From positions 69,690,646-69,754,645 of the forward strand of contig CM037585.1 of assembly GCA_021018995.1 (NCBI GenBank): 64,000 bases of DNA. Reading direction: 5' to 3'. The notes under the pieces are model-generated. The model made no database searches. It saw only the letters and a list, made by a program, of their open reading frames with translations, and was not told where the DNA came from. This stretch comes from Chloranthus sessilifolius. Its lineage: Eukaryota; Streptophyta; Magnoliopsida; Chloranthales; Chloranthaceae. The position numbers and the translations under genes are program-made. The first letter of the stretch is position 1, and the number at the start of each line of letters is the position of its first letter. Shown here piece after piece: positions 1-11,945 of this stretch.

Positions 1-518
1 AACCATAGTGGCTGTAGTCTTCTTGTTCTGACTTATTAACCCCCATGACTGGAGTATATCCATGGGATATCCTGTGATCATTCAAGTGGAGTATATTCTC
101 AGGGTTGGGTTGGATTCTTCTTCCTTGCATTTGTGCTTGTAGCCAAATGAGGGACAACTGCAGTTCCAGCTCTTGCTCTGCCTTGCCATGTCTTTTTCAA
201 TAAAAATCAATCCCTAGCTATTTATTATCCACATTTCTATTATTTTATCAAACCATTTCCATCATTCTCTAAACCCCCTTTATTTTATTGCAGTTTTTAA
301 TTTTAGTTTTATTTATATTTTTTAGATCCATAACTCTCTGTGGGACAACCCTTACTTATCTAAAACTTACTGCAACAGCCCTATATCTTGTAGGAGGTTT
401 GGATTGTGTTCTATTCCATCTTCTTTTTCCCTTTTATTCTATTTTTGCCTTTCTTTATTTCTATCATATTTTGACCATTCTTTGTAATAAAAAGAACATA
501 ATCCAAAATAAGCCAATA
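1..518 (+). repeat. 3' part of an Athila-family LTR (element L), truncated by the window edge
   Basis: This stretch matches the R/U5 part of the element A LTRs. It shares the phrases about 'cctgtgaccattcaagtgg', the block 'gcttgtagccaa', and the closing segment in which a 'ctgtgggacaa' box is followed by 'cttact' and 'ctgcaacagccct'. The end is placed at 518 by aligning 'ccaata' with the 'ccaaca' terminus of the element A LTR, so the terminal CA has become TA. Tat-type pol sequence follows immediately, so this is the right-hand LTR of an element inserted into the Tat element; the rest lies left of the window. A target site duplication cannot be tested here. The short ORF at 288-563 is LTR sequence and not a gene. 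Confidence 0.75.
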
Positions 519-2630
519 GGCTGTCGCGTCTACATACCACCAATGCATCAAGTTCTCTCATGAGGATTGTATTGTCAGAATATACGCCGATGTACCTCTT
601 AAAGAAATAGATATCAACTACGTGGCAAGCATTCCCACATCGCATGATTCCGTGCTAAGCCCTTCACCAAATTGCAGGCTACAGAGATTGAGCAGGTGGC
701 CAAAGCCTTCGCTGACCTGACAAACTTGAATCGAGACAACGATGATATAGATAGACTACTCGAGGGAGTTGGACCCCTGTTTGATACTGAGGAATCCTAC
801 GCTACAGAAAGAAGAGAGCCTCCAGAACTTGAGCCGCATGTGGAAGATTGGGAGTTGACCGATGAGGAAGACTTTCATATCACCACCTTGGGAGATGAGG
901 AAGGACTAGAGTCATCGCAGCCTCATGGACCAGAAGGAGAGGACCGAAAGAAGAAGACTATTGGATAAATCTTACGAAAATAGAACTTAAAGATCTCTTG
1001 AGAGCAGAACATCTTGAATTGCTTGAGGAAGTCCATCTCTCCCAGAACGAGGGATCCGACTCTGATGACGAATTCAACTATCGATCCATACTTGATAATT
1101 GGTGATGCCCACGCCGCTGTCCTTACCCAGAGTCACCCTATTACAACTTATGCATGTCTATTCTAATACGGTGTGAGAGAGCGATCCTGCACGAGATATG
1201 GTGAACAACAAGGGCAGCAGATTCTCACGTTACCTTCAAAGAAATTGAAGAGGAACTAGAGCTCGACGCTCTGCAATCTCCTGAGGCACCACAACTTTAG
1301 ATATTCTAGAAATCATTAGAAGAAGAATGAAAACTGCCTCCGAGTGATGATGAAGACTACTGGATAGATCTGCCTGCACTTGAACTAGCAGAACAGTTAG
1401 GCCATGACGTCCATGGGCAGTCAGACGAAGAAGATGATCCTAACTTCAAAGACAGCTACCTCACCCTCGATGATGAAGGATGGGAATGCCCTTGGGGACA
1501 CCCCTGCATCTCTCAGCCATACTAGCTTCACTGTCGGGCATGCATACTCATCATAGCATATTACGAGGTACAAATAAGAGATCACAAGTCTAGAAGAACG
1601 TCAGTCAGACTCACCTAAGGAACAACCTCAGTAGTAAGAATATTTCCATCCCGAGAGCTCATACAATTACTACCTTTAAACTCTCTTCGAAGATGAAGCA
1701 GTTTACATAGTAGAAGAAGAAGGATCGTCAGCCAGGCTGCCACCATTATTGCTCATTAGGAGGATCACCCCAGATGAGGACTATAAAAAAAAAACACCAA
1801 ATTCAAAATGAGTCCACATCATTTGAAGACTCGCACGAACGACTTCAGCAGCCGTCCCACCTCCCCAACTAGAAGAAGCAACCCCGCTGGTTCCTCTTCA
1901 AGCAACCGATCCTGTACCATACCTATTATTGAAAATCAAACAAATATAAAATCCTAAAACCCTTAAAAATTTAAAAATAGAAAATCCAAAAAAATTAGAA
2001 AACTTTGAAAAAGAGAGGGAACCCTTCATTCTAGACCCATTCAGCGACTAATAAGGAGGCTCTTCTCCTAAGGCTACGAGTAGAGGTCACGTCGATGAAA
2101 TCGAGGAAGAAATAACTAACATGATCACACACGGTCATCATCCTACTCCCAACATTAAGGAGCCCTGCCTCGACTCTGTTCAAAACAACCCTACCACCTC
2201 TCCCTCACGAAGGCACGAAACATCCCTACGAAGTGATAAGCCTGTGATCATACCTGACGAAATACTCTAAGACTTCGAGAGGAGAATGAGTAGCCTTGAC
2301 CTAGACCTCACTAAGGATGTTGAGGTCATAAATTGCACCGATGAAGGGTTACCTCTCGCAAAACTAACCCCCCAGTGTAGCCATTTTGTAGTATATGAGC
2401 GTACAGACGAAGAAGAAGCACCAGCCGCTGAGGAGACACAGGACTTCCAACAGATCATCAAACACTTCGATGAGCAAACTCAAGCTACCGTGAAACCTAC
2501 CGAAGAAATCAATTTTGGCATAGAGGAGAAGCTCAAGAAGTTGCTAATCAGCGCAACACTTAGCCCAAGGAACGAAAATAGATCATCCAAGTCCTTCAGG
2601 ATCACCTCTGCTCTTTCGCATGGTCTTACA
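519..2630 (+). pseudogene. Tat pol: linker between protease and reverse transcriptase, degenerate
   Basis: The segment is acidic and low in complexity once translated in short open blocks. The block at 672-968 is rich in D and E, and another at 2,286-2,560 contains CTDEGLPLAKLTP and FDEQTQATVKPTEE. Such long acidic linkers between protease and RT are normal for Tat/Ogre elements. A splice-acceptor-like pyrimidine/AG context precedes 679, and Ogre elements are known to splice upstream of RT, but I cannot show splicing here. Many stops occur between 970 and 2,280. At about 2,590 the frame leading into RT changes, so a frameshift separates the linker from the RT reading frame. Confidence 0.65.
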
Positions 2631-3990
2631 AAGATATGCCCGGTTTGGACTCGAGCATAATGGAACATCATTTGGTCCTAGAACTCGATGCAAAACTCGT
2701 CAAGCAGAAACTCAGAAGAATGCACCCCCAGACAACACTACAAGTCAAGGAAGAAGTCGACAAACTACACAAAGCCAAGTTCATACGGGTCTTTCTCTAC
2801 CCCAAGTGGGTTGCAAATATAGTACCAGTCGCCAAGAAAGAAGATAGAGTGAGGGTATGTATTGACTTCCAGAACCTCAACATGGCATGCCGGAAAGATG
2901 ACTTCCCTTTACCTCACATCGACACTTTGGTCGACAATACCGCCGAGCATGAGATGTTATCCTTTATGGATGGCTTCTCCGGATACAACAAGATCAAATT
3001 AGCAGAATCTGACCAAGAGAAAACTTCCTTCACTATGCCATGGGAAACTTACTGCTATGTCATCATGCCTTTCAGGCTCATGAACGTTGGAGCCATGTAT
3101 CAGAGAGCCATGATGGTTATCTTTCATGACATGATGCACAAGTGTGTGAAAGTCTATGTCAATGACATACTAGTGAAGTCTCAAACACGAGCAGGACATG
3201 CTGAAGCGCTATGACTGGTACTACAAAGATTCGAGAAAATATAAGCTAAAGATGAATATAAAGAAATGCGTATTCAGAGTGTCCTCCGAAAAACTATTGG
3301 GATTCATCGTTAGTAAGTGAGGAATCAAGGTCGACCGGGTAAAGGTCAAAGCTATTCTTAAGATGCCACCTCCCAGCGACATCAAAGAATTATGAGGTCT
3401 GATAGGAAGACTATAATTCATCAGGAGATTTATCTCTCAACACTTAGACAGATGTGACCTTTTCTGCAGACTACTTAAAGGAGGAGCCGAGTACATATGG
3501 GATGACTAGTGTCAGCAAGCCTTTGACAACATCAAGAAGTACCTCCTCAACCCACCGATATTATCACCACCAATTCCCAGAAGACTCTTGATCCTCTACG
3601 TATCAGCAAACGATAAGGCAATGAGGGTAATTCTTGGACATCATGATGAAGACAACTAGAGAGAGAAGGCCATCTACTACCTAAGTAGAATGATGGTCGA
3701 GTACAAATGAAAATACACGCCAATGGAGAAGACATGCCTCACACTAGTGTGGACCTCGACGAAACTACGAACTACTTCAGAGCACACAAGATATTGGTAC
3801 TAGCACGTATGGATCCTCTGAAGTATATATTTGAGAAGCCCGCTACAACTGGAAAAATCGCTTGCTGGCATATGCTACTATAAAAATTTGACATCACCTA
3901 TGTCACACCAAAGTCCATCAAAGGACAGGCGATCGCCGATTACCTCGCTAACCTTCCACTCCAAGGAAACGAGCTCGTACGCGCAGATGT
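2631..3990 (+). pseudogene. Tat pol: reverse transcriptase plus first RNase H
   Basis: RT starts near MPGLDSSIMEHH (2,636) and continues with VCIDFQNLN, DDFPLPHIDTLVDNTA, FMDGFSGYNKI and MPFRLMNVGAMYQRAM, all conserved Tat RT blocks. The active-site motif reads YVNDI instead of YVDDI, so the first of the paired aspartates is asparagine. After a frame change at about 3,215 the fingers/connection region continues (KKCVFRVSSEKLLGFIV). RNase H 1 follows from about 3,580 with LILYVSANDKAM, REKAIYYLSRMMVEY and the end block KSIKGQAIADYLANLPL near 3,912-3,964. Internal stops at about 3,318, 3,394, 3,413, 3,508 and 3,708 are single-base changes. It would copy the element RNA to DNA if intact. Confidence 0.85.
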
Positions 3991-4019
3991 TCCCGATGAA
4001 GACCTACTCTCAATTCACA

Positions 4020-4420
4020 ATGGAGAGCCCAACAAGACTTCGTGAACCCTTTACTTTGATGACACTCTTAATCACAACGGGAAAGGCATCGGGATTGTCC
4101 TACTAAGCCCAGAAGGAGTTGTCATACCAAAAGCCTTTCAACTCAACTTTCTAGTCACCAATAACGTTGTGAAATATGAAGCCTTCATTGTCGGACTATG
4201 AGCAACATTATAGTTCGGCGTCAAGCAGTTGAAGATGATTGGCGACTCCAAGCTAGTGATATCACAAGTCATTGGAGAGTGGAAGACCAAAGAGAGAAGA
4301 TTGATGGCATACTTGAAAATAGCTTAGTTCATGATAAAGAAGTTTGAGAGGATCTCCTTTACGCATATCCCGAGATTAGAGAACGAGCTAGGAGACTCCC
4401 TCGCCACGCTGGCCTTAGTC
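4020..4420 (+). pseudogene. Tat pol: second, archaeal-type RNase H (aRNH)
   Basis: Downstream of the normal gypsy RNase H a second RNase H-like domain can be read: TLYFDDTLNHNGKGIGIVL, then VKYEAFIVGL, then GDSKLVISQVIGEW, then HIPRLENELGDSLATLA. The order of an acidic residue in the first strand, E in YEA, D in GDS and a final N-x-x-x-D pair fits RNase H. A dual RNase H is a known hallmark of the Tat lineage. The tryptophan expected before TLYFD is a TGA stop at about 4,032, and two further stops interrupt the helix after YEAFIVGL. It lies in the same reading direction as RT and integrase with no separate start. Confidence 0.75.
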
Positions 4421-5893
4421 CTATAGATACCGATCGGACAAAGTACCAAGTCCTTTATCAAGAAATTGACCATGCCAGCACATGAAGTGGTGTGGAGAGA
4501 AAAGCCAAAATTGCCCATCCTCACGAAGACCATAAAGCAAGAAGAAACGTCCACCACAGACAAGTCCATGAAGAAAGAAGCCGACGTCGCAACCTTTAGA
4601 TTCGAGAAATCACCAACATTTGACGGACAACTATGGTACTTCGACATATGGAACTTCCTGAAGCATTGCCATGTCCCTTCTTACACTATGAAGATCGAGC
4701 GGAAGACAATCAGGAACCGATGTGCAAGGTTCTGCATCCTGAGTGAGATACAATACGAAGAAGCATTCACCAAAGGAGTACTACTATGATGTGTCATGAT
4801 AGTCGAAGGGCAATATATCATCCGAGAAGTACACGCCAGTGCCTGCGGCGCCCACGTCGACAGACAGAAACTCACATATCATTATATAAGGCTACTACTG
4901 GCAGACGATGACAAGGGATTGCCACCTCTATGTCCAATGTTATAAACAAGGCCAAGAACATGCCGCGCTCATTAAAGCCCCGTTAGTTGCATCAAATCCC
5001 ATAACCTCACCATAGACGTTCTCAATGTGGGCCTTAGATATCATCAGACCCTTCACAGACACTATTGGAAACGCTCACAAGCACGCGTTCATACTCACTG
5101 TGATTGAATACTACATCAAATGGGCAGAGGCCAAATCATATACTAGAATCATCGCTTCGACGCTTCTGAGGTTCATTATTCGGACCATCATCTCCAGGTT
5201 TGGAGTACTCAGGATGTTCGTCACTGATAATGAACCACAATTCATTACAGAGAAGACGAAAAAGTTGTGCAAGAAATATGATATCGACCTACACCACTCA
5301 TCACCATTCTATCCCCAGGGTAATGGACAAGTAGAGGCCATGAACAAAATGCTCATTCGAATTCTAAAATGAACGGTGGAGAAAAGCAATAGAGCTGACT
5401 GGCCCGAACGACTACCATAAGCGCTCTGGGCCTATAGGACTTCTATTTGCACAGCTACTGGCCAAACTCCTTACCTCCTCACATATGGGATGGAGGGAGT
5501 CTTGCCTTACGAGATACAGGTACCATCCTTGCGAATCCAACTCAATGATGAGCTATCCCTAGATGAAAGGAGAATTGCTCTACTCGCTGAGCTAGAATAA
5601 CTCGATGAGACCCGTTTAAGGAAGCTGATCATGCTCAAGTATACCAGAGGAGAGTGGCTAGGGCCTATGATAAGAAAGTCCTTGAGCGAACCATCAAAAT
5701 TGGAGAGTTAGTCTTAAAGAAAATCATGCCTTCCAAACATGCCCATCCGAAAGAAAAACTAAAACCAAACTAGGAGGGCCCATACGTTATATCAGCCGCA
5801 TACCTGAGGAACGCATACAAGCTAGTGAACCAGGACGGGGAAGAATTCCCTAACCCTTGGAATGCCATGTACCTAAGGAAATACTACCCCTAG
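4421..5893 (+). pseudogene. Tat pol: integrase
   Basis: The catalytic core is open from 5,025 to 5,372. It keeps all three acidic residues: D in MWALDII (5,037-5,039), D in FVTDNEPQF (about 5,226) and E in GNGQVEAMN (about 5,334). The last two are separated by exactly 35 residues, the classical D35E spacing. Upstream, a degraded zinc-binding region runs from about 4,820 to 4,960. Downstream the GPY-type C-terminal module reads EGPYVISAAYLRNAYKL after a stop at about 5,770. The gene ends with NAMYLRKYYP and a TAG at 5,891-5,893, the usual Tat terminus. Stops at about 5,371, 5,418, 5,600 and 5,770 disable it. The product would insert the DNA copy into the genome. Confidence 0.85.
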
Positions 5894-7477
5894 CATCGTG
5901 ATCATCATATCCCATAGTCAGACACTTATATCTACCACCCCTGTAGTCATCATGACTCATTCATCGGTCGTATGCCTTCATTTCTCAGGATATCCTTGAA
6001 GGCTTTCGACCCACTGCCCACCTTCTCATTTGAGCAATTTGATCAAAAGGACTAGTGGAATACTTGCTCACTTCCAAAAGCATAAGTAACATTTGATTCT
6101 CACCCCTTTCTCCCGCCATTGGAGGAGATATTAGAGCACAAAAAATAAAGATGTTAGGCTCAATCAAAACTCACTATTCTTGCGTTAGCAGGTGCTTTCA
6201 AATATATACATGCTTCAAGAGAGACAAAAGTGAGAGATCAAAATCGATATATAACAGAAGCATACTTGAGTAAGAGCAATATGATGGGTGAACAAGTCAA
6301 TGAGCCCAGGGAAGCATAAACAAACTGCGAGGGCATCTCTGGTGTCTCGATACTACTAGATATCGTCGTAAGGTAGCAAGAGGTGGACAAACTCCTGCTA
6401 ACCATAGAATGTGAGACTTTGATGGTGCTGAAGCATGACAAAGAGCTCAATCATGTTACTGCATCCACCTGAGAAAAAGATTGTTACCTATCCCTTTTGG
6501 AAATTGTCAGATAGAAACTATTCCCTCACGTCATTGAGCCTTACCCTCTCTTTCACCCTTGATTTTATTTTCGGACAATGAGTCAGAACCCTCCTAAGAT
6601 ATCCCCAGAAATGAATTTGAAAACTCTTGAATGATGACTGATGTGATCACTTACTATCTATGGTGCACCCCCTAATAACGATTACGGGATGGGATAATCA
6701 CTACCAAAGGTAGAACCCCAATATATGACCGACATGACTAAATGACCTGCCCCGATTAGATGATATTATCAAAGAACTTTTCTCGACAATAACTCACCAA
6801 ACACAGATGGATCCTCATAGGCCCAAGTACTTACGAAATTAGAAAAGCTTCATTGCACCTCGACACTGGGGCATTTTTATTTTGGAAAAGGAGTCAATTT
6901 AAACCCCCTTCTTGTTCATAGATGGATGCAGGATAACGAAGTCATCACCTCAGGAAGACTGCCGCAAATACTGCACTGCCTATTTTATCATGCTCCTACA
7001 CTGGGGCATTTTTTTTAGTTTTAGAATTTTATTTCAGTTAATTGTTTTCCTGTTGCATTATTTCCTTCCCTTGTAATGAAAAGTACAAAAAAAGAGAAGA
7101 AAAAAAAGAAGAGAAAAAAATATATATGTACAGTGATCCATCCTTTATTACCAGACCTCGGTCTGAGACACCTCCCCCCTTGACAATCAGTAAGGGGAAA
7201 AATAAAATTACTAATAACTTTATCTTCATGCGCAGAGTAACCTTCAACTATTACTGGGTTGACTCAAGGAGCATCCAAGTATTAATAATAGGTGACAACG
7301 CCAAAAGGAAGCAACTAAAGCATGGAAAGTAACACAAGAGGAAAGGTGAGACCAAGTACATCTAAACCAAAAATCTCTATATATATCAAAAATTTTCTTT
7401 TACATCTATCACCGAGGGCATACCCCCTGTATATATAATGAACCAACCAAGAATTCAAAATATAAATACGCCTACCC
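5894..7477 (+). other. Tat 3' spacer between pol and the antisense gene
   Basis: No credible gene is seen. The box ACTGGGGCATTTTT occurs twice (about 6,866-6,879 and 7,001-7,014), each after a C/A-rich stretch. An A-rich run follows (7,086-7,125). Short ORFs at 5,985, 6,238, 7,038 and 7,042 have no recognisable domains. The right end would hold the 3' untranslated part of the minus-strand gene that ends at 7,478; a box reading CACCGAGGGCAT lies at 7,407-7,418 and recurs near 12,341. Confidence 0.5.
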
Positions 7478-10400
7478 CTACTCCCTCCGCAGCCTTTGCG
7501 AGGGACGCCCATCACCCTCTCCAACATCATCAACCCCAGGACCAGGAACCTGGTCCACTAAGGCCTCAGCTGAAGCCTGGGGCCTAGATAGAGGCCTCCT
7601 CAAAGAAGAAGCCCTAGCAATAGAACCTCTCTCACTCACCTGGCTGGAGGCCCACCGAGACTGTGAACGTGAAGGGTCAAACTCAAACATAGGCCCAAGG
7701 ATCTAGTCTGCCAGAGCATAGGCCCTCATACGCTCACGGGTCCCTCGATGAATCTCTGCCAGTGAGCTGTTAGCCCTCGTCCCCGACCGCGAAAGGTGAT
7801 CGAGCATCCCTCGCACTCTCCCTCCTACCCTCACCAACTCATGCTGTAAAAGCTCAATTGTCATTTGCATCTCAACACACACAATGGCTCGAGCACTCTC
7901 CAGCTCCGCTGTCCAAGTCCTCCACTCAATTGTGAGGTCCATGGTCAACTCCTGGAGATGATGCTCGGTAAGATCCAAAGGTACCTCAATGGCTTCCTCA
8001 TGAACCTGAGTACACTGCACCTCCAGACGTGACTGTTCCAGCTCACGCACCTACACAAGGAAAAGGCTAAGAAGATGTGTGAATAATGAGATAAGGATCA
8101 ATAATGATGAAAACAAACCAAATCAGCACACTCTTGAAGAAGATGATTGACAGCCGCAGTGATTACCAGATCGGTCGGCAGGACAGGCACAGGAGGAACC
8201 TCGGGCATAGATGGCTATAACATAGATAAGAAGCACATCAGATAATACTACGATTAGAAAATCAAAAATAGAAACTACACTAACTAAACAAACTTTGGTA
8301 GGAGCAAGAGTCAACTCTTGAGGACGAGCCTTGGGAGCAGAATCGGGGACGCTTAGCACAAGAGAAAAATGAACCAACATGAAACACGCCAGAGAAAACC
8401 AGTCAATAAAAAAAAAAGAACCAACATACACATAAACTAAAACTTGCTATACCTAGCTCTCTGGGCGCAAGGAGGTAGCGGTCTCCTCCCCGTCTGGAGA
8501 TCCTCAGCGAGCTGGCTCTGAGAATATACAACACAACATTAGCAAACCACTAAACAACATGGAATAAAATAACTCAGAAGACCGAAGAAACTCACCCAGT
8601 TCTCTTGCTCAGCCCGAAGTTGGGCTATCACGGGATCCTCCCGACCAGACGACGTAGCCAAAGATGTATCGAATGCTAGAGCAGACAACCCACTAGCAGA
8701 GAACTCTACCCTCTGCAGGCAAGACACATGACAAACACATCAGAAACAACATAGAGCCATAAACCTAGAACCAAAGGCAAAACACTTACCAGTCGGTCAT
8801 TCTCTGAACGTACGCTGACCTCTACCTCCCAACCAACCTACTGCTGACCTCGGAACAACTTGATCAGCGTCGCCTGACTGGTGACCTCGCCCTCCCTTGC
8901 GGTTTGACAAACAAAACAGAATGAAATAGAAAAATCATATTAAATCAACTAAAAGTGAAATGAATAGACTAACAATTAAAACAAATAGACTAACTCACCA
9001 GAGGTTGTTGAGTCTTTGCCAGCTGAGCTCTCAACTCATCCTCTGCTATCCTAGCCTGAAAGACGAAGGCTGTCAAGGAGCGCAACATCTCCTCATCAGG
9101 TTGAGGAGCACATCTTGTCTGCTCCATCTCCCTATGCAGGGTGTCCATCTCTCTGCGAACACCAGAACCAAGATGGCCCTGCTCTAACGCGGCTAGCCTC
9201 CCCTCAATATTGAGGTGGACTCAGGACGCCGATTGCAAAAGAGCCGCTCCCATGGAAAGGACGCATGAAGAGCCGACCACGTCGAGCTCTTGGAACCATC
9301 TTGTAAACTCCCAGGCATCCGCCTTATCACGCGCCCCTGTCACCCTGGTACCACTGGCTCTGAAGTCATCAATCTGAGCCCCCATCCATGATACAAAGTC
9401 CCGATCAGGGGGACCAGTCACCCTCTTTGCCAGTCGGTGGCAAATTTCTGAAGGGACTCCCTGAGGGATCCCCAACTACCGCGCTACCCAAGACAGGTGG
9501 ATACGCTCTACCTTCTCAAAGTAGTGGACCCAGATGTCCACATCAAAGAAGGACCGACCAGACTGTATCACTAGCTCCTCAACATCCTCCTCGATCGCAT
9601 AGGTTCTCCAAATGGCCTGTAATCGAAAATAAATAATACAACCCATCAGTAAAGTTTAAAACCTAAACACTTTAACAACATAAGCCACACGTATCTGCTC
9701 CGTGTGCATGTCCTCGAAGATACTGTGAGCAGTCTGAAGATCCGAAGATCGGTGGTGGCGCCCCATCACCCTCCGCCAAACATGCATCCACAGAAAAGTG
9801 AAAGTAATCTTTGACGGGACCCGTAGATGTAAGAATGTAAAGTGGTCATACGCCCAAAACTAAACATACAACATCAAAAAAATCACTAAGAAGAAACACA
9901 AAGACGACTAAGACATTATAAAAGATAACAACTAACCAAAACTCACCTGAAGGAAGGGGAGGAAGCCTCCGATAGTGGCAACACCTCTCCCCCTCTGGTA
10001 TAGCTGCTCATAAAGGGGGGGCTAGCGTTGTTACACCCCATGCACAAGTAGGGACCTGATCGAGGCCCCCCATAAGTGTCAGAAACAACCCGGTGACACA
10101 TCCCCTAGTCGAGGATCAAAAGATCACTGCACCAAGAGAGTGTATCAAAAATGCTCGGAGCACTCGATCCGCCGCCACTCCTAGCTCCTTAACAGGCTCT
10201 CGGAGCGCCATCACAACATAGTGTGCCTGGAACACCGCTCTCTTCTCCGAGTGATGTTTTGGAGGAATGAATCCACGGGCGAAAGTGTCAAAAAATCATG
10301 TAACTTGGACCACCCCTGGTCCAGATTCGCTGGATCAATATGCGACCCTGAGTATCTCCTCACATACCACCAGATAATCCCCCTCCATCTGCCCCGTCAT

Positions 10401-11385
10401 CTGCTCCCCCTCTAATCTGAGCTCGATAATGCAGACCTAGTCCTCTGGGGTCAGCAGTAACATCCCTACTGGGAAGAGAAATGCCTGCTGCTCCTCCTTC
10501 CAATGCTCTAAAATGGCCCCAATCAAGCCCTGATCGATCGGGAAGGGCTCAAGCTCCAGGATCGGCCCAAAGTCGAAAGACACCAAGCACGCCTGTTGAA
10601 ACTCAGGTAGGGCATGGTACCATGCACGGGACTCTGACCATGCAGTGTTGATGGCCAGCAATGGAGGCTCCTAATGAGTAAATAAAAGGGCAACGTAAGG
10701 CTAAAACCTATAACTACGAAAAGACTATTAACAATTATAGATGACAGTTAGACTTAATACTAGTAAAAATATACTAATAAAAATGACAATGTGAAAATAA
10801 CAAACTAAAATAATTGCAAAACACATTGATAATCTATGATAAACATACAAAACATGATAAAAGTAAGATAGAACAATAAAATAAATGTGACCTAGAGCTA
10901 GATACAAGCATGATGCATTAGTGCACATGCACATCAAAAATAGATGCAGGTTCATTATAAAGTAAGAGGGTTTCCAGATCCTAAGAATCCATGTCATAAC
11001 CTAAATTCCTACGAAATAAGAAGGAACTCTTGCTTGAGGGCACCTACTTGATCCCTCGGAGGGACTCTGGCTTGAGGGCACCTACCTGATCCTAAGAATC
11101 TCTGTCATAACCTAAATGCCTACGAAATAAGAAGGAACTCTTGCTTGACCTAAGAAAGAACTCCTCCAATGGAATGCGCATCGGAGGCGGATCTCGACAT
11201 GGAGCAGTGATGTCCTCGTCATCCTCGTCGCCCTCAGGTGCATCCTCCCCGACGACTATCTTAGTATCACCATCCACTACAACATTAGCGTCGGTACGAT
11301 CCTCAGAAGTCTCACCTCCCTACTCCACCATTTGCTCAACCTCCAAAGCAATTAAGAAGAGTTGGTCACTACTCTCAAACTCCAT
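7478..11385 (-). pseudogene. Antisense spliced gene in the Tat element, plant-mobile-domain-like protein
   Basis: On the minus strand open blocks join through good GT-AG sites into about ten exons: 11,385 to about 11,150; 10,670-9,947; 9,859 to about 9,697; 9,616-8,999; 8,895-8,790; 8,712-8,596; 8,517-8,453; 8,351 to about 8,296; 8,214-8,119; 8,050-7,478. Together they give about 2.75 kb, roughly 900 codons. Exon 1 encodes MEFESSDQLFLIALEVEQMVE and an acidic stretch. Exon 2 carries FPIDQGLIGAILEHW and AFLFPVGMLLLTPED, which resemble the plant mobile domain seen in MULE/Mutator-like and Tat antisense ORFs. Exon 3 (FWAYDHFTFLHLRVP) and exon 4 continue that domain; exons 4-10 are helical and coiled-coil-like. 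In-frame stops occur in exons 1, 2, 4, 5 and 10 and a frameshift near 10,015, so it is a pseudogene here. Extra antisense ORFs are known in the Tat lineage; function is unknown. Exact ends of exons 1, 3 and 8 are uncertain. Confidence 0.7.
10979..11148. repeat. Local direct duplication (about 111-bp period) inside the antisense gene
   Basis: A block beginning CCTAAGAATC and ending AACTCTTGCTTGA occurs at about 10,980-11,037 and again at 11,091-11,148 with a few differences. The linking piece CTTGAGGGCACCTAC also occurs twice (about 11,033 and 11,071). This lies in the inferred first intron of the minus-strand gene. Confidence 0.75.
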
Positions 11386-11557
11386 CTTAAGATGAAGAGC
11401 TCGAAAAACTGAGAAGAATGCGAGAAAAAATGCTCGAAATGGATGAGCGAATTGCAAGATATCATAGAGACATGAAAACCAGGGCACTAGGAAGTAGGGA
11501 AGAGTAAGAATCAGAGAAGAAACCAGAAAGCATGAGAGAATGAAGGCTTTTTTCTTG

Positions 11558-11565
11558 CTTATATA
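11558..11565 (-). promoter_or_regulatory. TATA box of the antisense gene
   Basis: On the minus strand the sequence reads TATATAAG in the context GCCATATATAAGCAAG, a canonical plant TATA box, 173 bases upstream of the inferred ATG at 11,385. The leader between them is pyrimidine-rich on the minus strand. Its position directly in front of the first exon supports an independent antisense promoter. Confidence 0.6.
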
Positions 11566-11577
11566 TGGCACGAGCTT

Positions 11578-11945
11578 ATCGCGCGCCCTACCATAGGCAC
11601 GTAATTGAATCTTGCGCCCAGACGCCCGCGCGTAATCAGAATAACGCGCGCCTCCTAGGGCGCATAATTAAATCTCTGCCTGCCCAAAAGGTGTGATGGA
11701 CCAATCACGCGCGCTGACCAGTGCCTGTAAATCAATCCTATAAACTCCACCGTGCGCACAATTCAAAAAGTCACCGGCACAATGAGCTGGTGATGCTCCA
11801 ATCACTCACCTTGATCGGAGCGTGCGATTGAATTACACCCAAACACACTGATGCGTAATCACCCCTAACTCTCCAATCATGCACACCTAAACAAGCGCGC
11901 AATTTAATTAAATGCCCTGGCCCTTGCGCGTAATTCCCTAGGTCT
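11578..11945. repeat. GCGCGTAATT-type motif array upstream of the antisense promoter
   Basis: At least ten degenerate copies of a GYGCGTAAT(T) motif, often followed by an AATT box, lie here in both orientations (for example GGCACGTAATTGAATC, CCGCGCGTAATCAG, GGGCGCATAATTAAATC, AAGCGCGCAATTTAATT, CTTGCGCGTAATTCC). The same motif is arrayed at 39,431-40,000 in the T LTR upstream of its own TATA-like sequence. Here the array lies immediately upstream of the minus-strand TATA box. Confidence 0.75.

Noticed and set aside
288..563. 91-codon plus-strand ORF near the left edge
   Set aside because: It lies in LTR sequence that is also present in element A and crosses the LTR/Tat junction; no domain.
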